Shown: positions 5,226 through 7,328 of the stretch, one piece after another
Layout: each line of letters begins with the position of its first letter
Position numbering within the stretch: the first letter of the stretch is position 1
Source of the DNA: Methanosarcinales archaeon
GTDB taxonomy: Archaea; Halobacteriota; Syntropharchaeia; Alkanophagales; Methanospirareceae
Reading direction: 5' to 3'
Assembly: GCA_025464345.1 (NCBI GenBank)
Contig: JAODGP010000007.1
Coordinates: forward strand, 1-7,328
Length of the DNA: 7,328 nt
Translations under genes and position numbers: made by a program
The notes under the pieces: generated by a model
Database searches by the model: none
Told to the model about the DNA's origin: nothing
Seen by the model: only the letters and a program-made list of their open reading frames with translations

Positions 5226-6182
5226 TCAGTCCCTTATACCCGCTTTCGTGACCGTGAAGACCGCTTCCGCTTCCGGCAGGCTGGGCGAATCGACCAGTCT
5301 CGCTATCCGTTTCTCACCTTTGGATTTACGGAGGTAGATCCTGAAAGTCGCGGTATGCCCGACTATATGACCGCCGATAGGTCTCGTAGGGTCGCCGAAG
5401 AACGCATCCGGTCTCACCTGCACCTGGTTCGTTATCATAACCACTGCGTTGTTCAGGTCACCGAACCGCAGAGCATCATGGAGGTGCTTGTTTATCTTCT
5501 GCTGACGGTCTGAGAGCGTACCTCTGCCAACATATTCGCTCCTGAAATGAGCCGTAGCGGAATCTATTATCAGTAGCCTGACGGGTTTATCGGTATCACG
5601 GAGCTCATCTGCGAGCTCTTTCGCCTTCTCCACCAGTAATATCTGATGATTCGAGTTATAAGCGCGGGCAACATGCACATTCTTCAATACTTCACGGTAA
5701 TCAAGTCCGAGACCGTCCGCCATATCCTTTATACGCTCTGGTCTGAATGTGTTCTCGGTATCAATCATAATGGCAGAGCCATTCAGACCGCCTTGCTCCT
5801 CCGGTAACTGGACATTTACAACAAGCTGATGTGCTATCTGTGTTTTACCGCTACCGAACTCGCCGTAGAACTCGGTCATGGCACATGTCTCAAGTCCACC
5901 ACCAAGCAGCACGTCCAGCGATTTAGAGCCCGTGGTCAGCTTGCCTATACTCTCACGCCGATCCAGTATCTTCTCTCCCGTCTCGAACCCGCCTATGTCC
6001 GCAGCCTCACGTGCTGCATTTATTATCTTCGCAGCCGTTGCCTCTCCTATCTCCGCAGTAGCGACAAGCTCTGCGGGAGATGCCACCGCTATCGCCTCCA
6101 GAGTGGTTAAGCCCGCTTCACGCAACTTCTCCGCTATTGCAGGTCCAACTCCTGGCAGATCCTCCAGCTCCACTTCCACCAC
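5226..6182 (-). CDS. radA: DNA repair and recombination protein RadA
   Basis: The 318-residue protein is the archaeal RecA/Rad51 recombinase, which forms ATP-dependent filaments on single-stranded DNA and drives strand exchange. Residues 4-60 are the helix-hairpin-helix DNA-binding domain (LEDLPGVGPAIAEKLREAG). The linker has the polymerisation motif at F66-E-T-G69, with Gly where FxxA has Ala. Walker A is GEFGSGKT (107-114), Walker B VRLLIIDS (201-208), followed by HFRSEYVGRG, the loop L2 region NQVQVRPDAFFGDP (252-265) and PIGGHIVGH. The C-terminus is complete, with no intein. Length is normal (about 315-325). The start is GTG at 6182, about 25 bases after a TATA box, consistent with a leaderless message. 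It is convergent with the CBS gene, with 4 bases between the stops. Confidence 0.97.
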   Translation of the reverse strand: MVEVELEDLPGVGPAIAEKLREAGLTTLEAIAVASPAELVATAEIGEATAAKIINAAREAADIGGFETGEKILDRRESIGKLTTGSKSLDVLLGGGLETCAMTEFYGEFGSGKTQIAHQLVVNVQLPEEQGGLNGSAIMIDTENTFRPERIKDMADGLGLDYREVLKNVHVARAYNSNHQILLVEKAKELADELRDTDKPVRLLIIDSATAHFRSEYVGRGTLSDRQQKINKHLHDALRFGDLNNAVVMITNQVQVRPDAFFGDPTRPIGGHIVGHTATFRIYLRKSKGEKRIARLVDSPSLPEAEAVFTVTKAGIRD

Positions 6183-6194
6183 TTTAAATTTTGT

Positions 6195-6212
6195 GATTTA
6201 CTATTATAAATC
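6195..6212 (-). promoter_or_regulatory. radA TATA box inside an inverted repeat
   Basis: GATTTA (6195-6200) and TAAATC (6207-6212) form a perfect 6-base inverted repeat with a 6-base spacer. The minus-strand TATA-like TTTATAAT (6210-6203) lies inside it, and its centre is about 25 bases before the radA GTG. That spacing predicts a leaderless transcript. The symmetry over the TATA box would suit a repressor that blocks TBP binding, but AT-rich repeats of this length arise easily by chance. Confidence 0.45.
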
Positions 6213-6264
6213 ATAATCAAGAGCAATAAAAGTATATGCCTGGAGGTACTCAAGCTCTCGCGAT

Positions 6265-6423
6265 TTACCAATTATACGTTGCATCAACCGGCAATCCGAA
6301 TCTCTCCCGTGACATTACCCTATCTTCGTTAGCGGGCTCCGTGCCATGCGGTATAACCTGCATTTTGTCCGGGGTTACACCGCCCGGATACTATTCGTGT
6401 ACAGCAACACCGTTCGGGATTGA
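6265..6423 (-). pseudogene. Glycosyltransferase family 4 remnant with in-frame stop
   Basis: The 245 bases between purE and radA hold a decayed coding fragment. In one minus-strand frame it reads SIPNGVAVHE, stop (TAG, 6393-6391), then YPGGVTPDKMQVIPHGTEPA, NEDRVMSRERFGLPVDA, ending at TAA 6267-6265. The pattern GV.P.K..VIPHG...........RERFGLP.DA is the hinge before the second Rossmann domain of GT4/GT-B glycosyltransferases, where the nucleotide-sugar-binding half (starting like FGFI...KG) should follow. Both halves are missing, so it cannot be active. It starts right after the purE stop. The family assignment is fairly strong at the level of motif; the donor and acceptor sugars cannot be known. 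Bases 6213-6264 hold nothing I recognise. Confidence 0.6.
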
Positions 6424-6427
6424 CAGG

Positions 6428-6829
6428 TCATCTCTTAATATTGAGCATGCGAATGGCGAGCAAAGCTGCATTCTCTCCATTATCTATACCCACAACCGCT
6501 ACCGGAACACCGGAAGGCATCTGTACCATGGAGAGCAGAGCATCTATACCCAGCAGCCTGCCACTCACCGGTACACCTATAACGGGTTTATCAGTCTTCG
6601 CCGCTATCATGCCCGGTAACGCAGCCGACAAGCCTGCAATCGCAATTATCACCGTCACAGTATCCTTTATCGTATCAAGATACCGGTCAAGCACCTCAGG
6701 CTCACGATGCACGGATATCACACGCGTCTCATAAGCTACACCGTGCCTCTCCAGTACTTTCACTGCCCTGTCTGCCACACTCCTGTCGCTCTCCGAGCCC
6801 ATAATGAGTGCGATTTTAGCTACGGTCAT
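6428..6829 (-). CDS. purE: PurE-type N5-carboxyaminoimidazole ribonucleotide mutase / AIR carboxylase
   Basis: The 133-residue protein is PurE, which places the carboxyl group on C4 of aminoimidazole ribonucleotide in purine biosynthesis. Visible motifs are MGSESDRSVAD (residues 10-20), SVHREPE (39-45, with the conserved His41), AGLSAALPGMIAAKT (65-79), KPVIGVPV (81-88), VQMPSGVPVAVV (92-103) and the C-terminal GENAALLAIRML. The block GLSAALPG has Ala70 where PurE proteins I recall have His (AAHLPG). The protein stops soon after the last helix and is shorter than the 155-170 residues of bacterial PurE. Whether it acts as mutase (class I) or AIR carboxylase (class II) is not settled here; no PurK is visible. 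The ATG lies 14 bases inside the upstream HTH regulator gene, so translation is coupled. Confidence 0.93.
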   Translation of the reverse strand: MTVAKIALIMGSESDRSVADRAVKVLERHGVAYETRVISVHREPEVLDRYLDTIKDTVTVIIAIAGLSAALPGMIAAKTDKPVIGVPVSGRLLGIDALLSMVQMPSGVPVAVVGIDNGENAALLAIRMLNIKR

Positions 6830-7328
6830 CCCGCATCTTCTCCTCGATCACACATGTGAACTCCTCAGGGTCTCTTATCCTCTTCAATTCGTCCTTCTCC
6901 ATCAGTACCGTATGCTCCACCTGCACACGCTTTACGCTACCATTAACCACAAATACCGACTGCGTACCTGTAACAGCGGATAAGCTGCTGAGTATCTTCG
7001 CCCTTTTTATCACACGCTCCGTGTACTTGCTTATACCTGTGAGGATGCGCATCGATTGCGATAGCGATACGGCATTGAAAGGCGCATGCGCAGTTGTGAA
7101 TATCTCAAAACCTATCTCTTCCATCATACTCAGTATGTTCCGCTCCAGGACGGATGTGGCATCGTCTATACCTGATTCTATTCTCTCTGGCACTTCTGTC
7201 TCTGGCATCAAGATCTCCAAAGGCTCGATCAGTGCTGTGTCCAGGATCTCCTCGAGCTTCAATGCTATATTTATCGTTGTACTCACGTTACCCTCCTCAT
7301 ATTTGCTCACACTCCGCCTGGAAACGCC
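6816..7328 (-). CDS. Putative archaeal HTH-type transcriptional regulator (5' partial)
   Basis: The frame runs off the right edge, so the N-terminus is missing; 170 residues are visible. The first visible residues, GVSRRSVSKYEEG, are the recognition-helix half of a Cro/CI-type HTH, which shows that the GTG at 7310 is an internal Val and not the start. They continue NVSTTINIALKLEEILD, as in the archaeal family of putative HTH regulators in which a nuclease-like or sensor N-terminal domain precedes the HTH. The C-terminal 120 residues form an alpha/beta domain with EEIGFEIFTTAHAPFNAVSL and an ILTGISKYTER region, plausibly for ligand binding or dimerisation. Regulon and ligand are unknown. Its stop lies inside purE (overlap 6816-6829), so the two are one operon. 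Confidence 0.85.
   Translation of the reverse strand, partial: GVSRRSVSKYEEGNVSTTINIALKLEEILDTALIEPLEILMPETEVPERIESGIDDATSVLERNILSMMEEIGFEIFTTAHAPFNAVSLSQSMRILTGISKYTERVIKRAKILSSLSAVTGTQSVFVVNGSVKRVQVEHTVLMEKDELKRIRDPEEFTCVIEEKMRDDRS

Noticed and set aside
6400..6427. Terminator after purE
   Set aside because: I found no stable hairpin or U-run there; the purE stop runs straight into the GT4 remnant.
6236..6619. Plus-strand frame of 127 codons between radA and purE
   Set aside because: It is antisense to the GT4 remnant and to purE, with no family pattern and no ribosome site.
7308..7310. GTG at 7310 as start of the HTH regulator
   Set aside because: The frame stays open to the window edge and encodes GVSRRSVSKYEEG, part of the HTH; the GTG is an internal Val.
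1..7328. CRISPR array, phage, toxin-antitoxin or other defence system
   Set aside because: No spaced direct repeats, integrase, phage structural genes or typical toxin-antitoxin pairs were seen; the regulator beside purE and the ATGA-coupled small ORF do not fit such systems.

Overview
The window looks like a compact euryarchaeal chromosome segment. Evidence: a RadA recombinase, an archaeal-type uS8 and a zinc-ribbon uS14, an archaeal cofactor-independent phosphoglycerate mutase, archease, a cis-prenyltransferase-family protein, and archaeal TATA boxes about 25 bases before several start codons. The Cys-rich Fe-S protein at the left edge and the 2x[4Fe-4S] ferredoxin fit a strict anaerobe related to methanogens or ANME-type archaea. 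That placement is inference, because no marker of methane metabolism is complete here.

Layout from left to right. (1) 1-640, plus strand: the 3' end of a [4Fe-4S] protein, a small unrecognised ORF coupled to it by an ATGA overlap, and a truncated IS630-type transposase remnant that cuts into that ORF. (2) 671-1635, minus strand: uS14, uS8 and archease as one tight unit with its own TATA box. uS14 (49 residues) is short and easily missed. (3) 1714-3043, minus strand: tRNA-Ser(GCU), a divergent UPP-synthase-family protein that has lost the catalytic Asp motif, a RimI-type acetyltransferase, and a frameshifted, truncated remnant that resembles an Ogg2 DNA glycosylase N-terminus. Each protein start overlaps the previous stop as ATGA. 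(4) 3134-3412, plus strand: a dicluster ferredoxin, divergent from the tRNA and tail-to-tail with apgM. (5) 3418-5221: apgM (minus) and a CBS-pair/zinc-ribbon protein (plus) share a 55-base divergent promoter region. (6) 5226-6182, minus strand: radA, tail-to-tail with the CBS gene. (7) 6265-6423: remains of a family-4 glycosyltransferase gene with an in-frame stop. (8) 6428-7328, minus strand: an HTH regulator, cut by the window edge, overlapping purE by 14 bases.

The working genes are mostly housekeeping: translation, tRNA/RNA processing, glycolysis/gluconeogenesis, purine synthesis, recombination and lipid-carrier synthesis. The most interesting points are the UPP-synthase homologue that looks like a non-catalytic (NgBR-type) subunit and begins only 3 bases after a tRNA; a broken spc ribosomal cluster attached to archease; and three separate gene relics (IS630, Ogg-like, GT4) in about 7 kb, which point to repeated local rearrangement and decay. 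I see no CRISPR array, phage module, defence island or clearly new multi-gene system.
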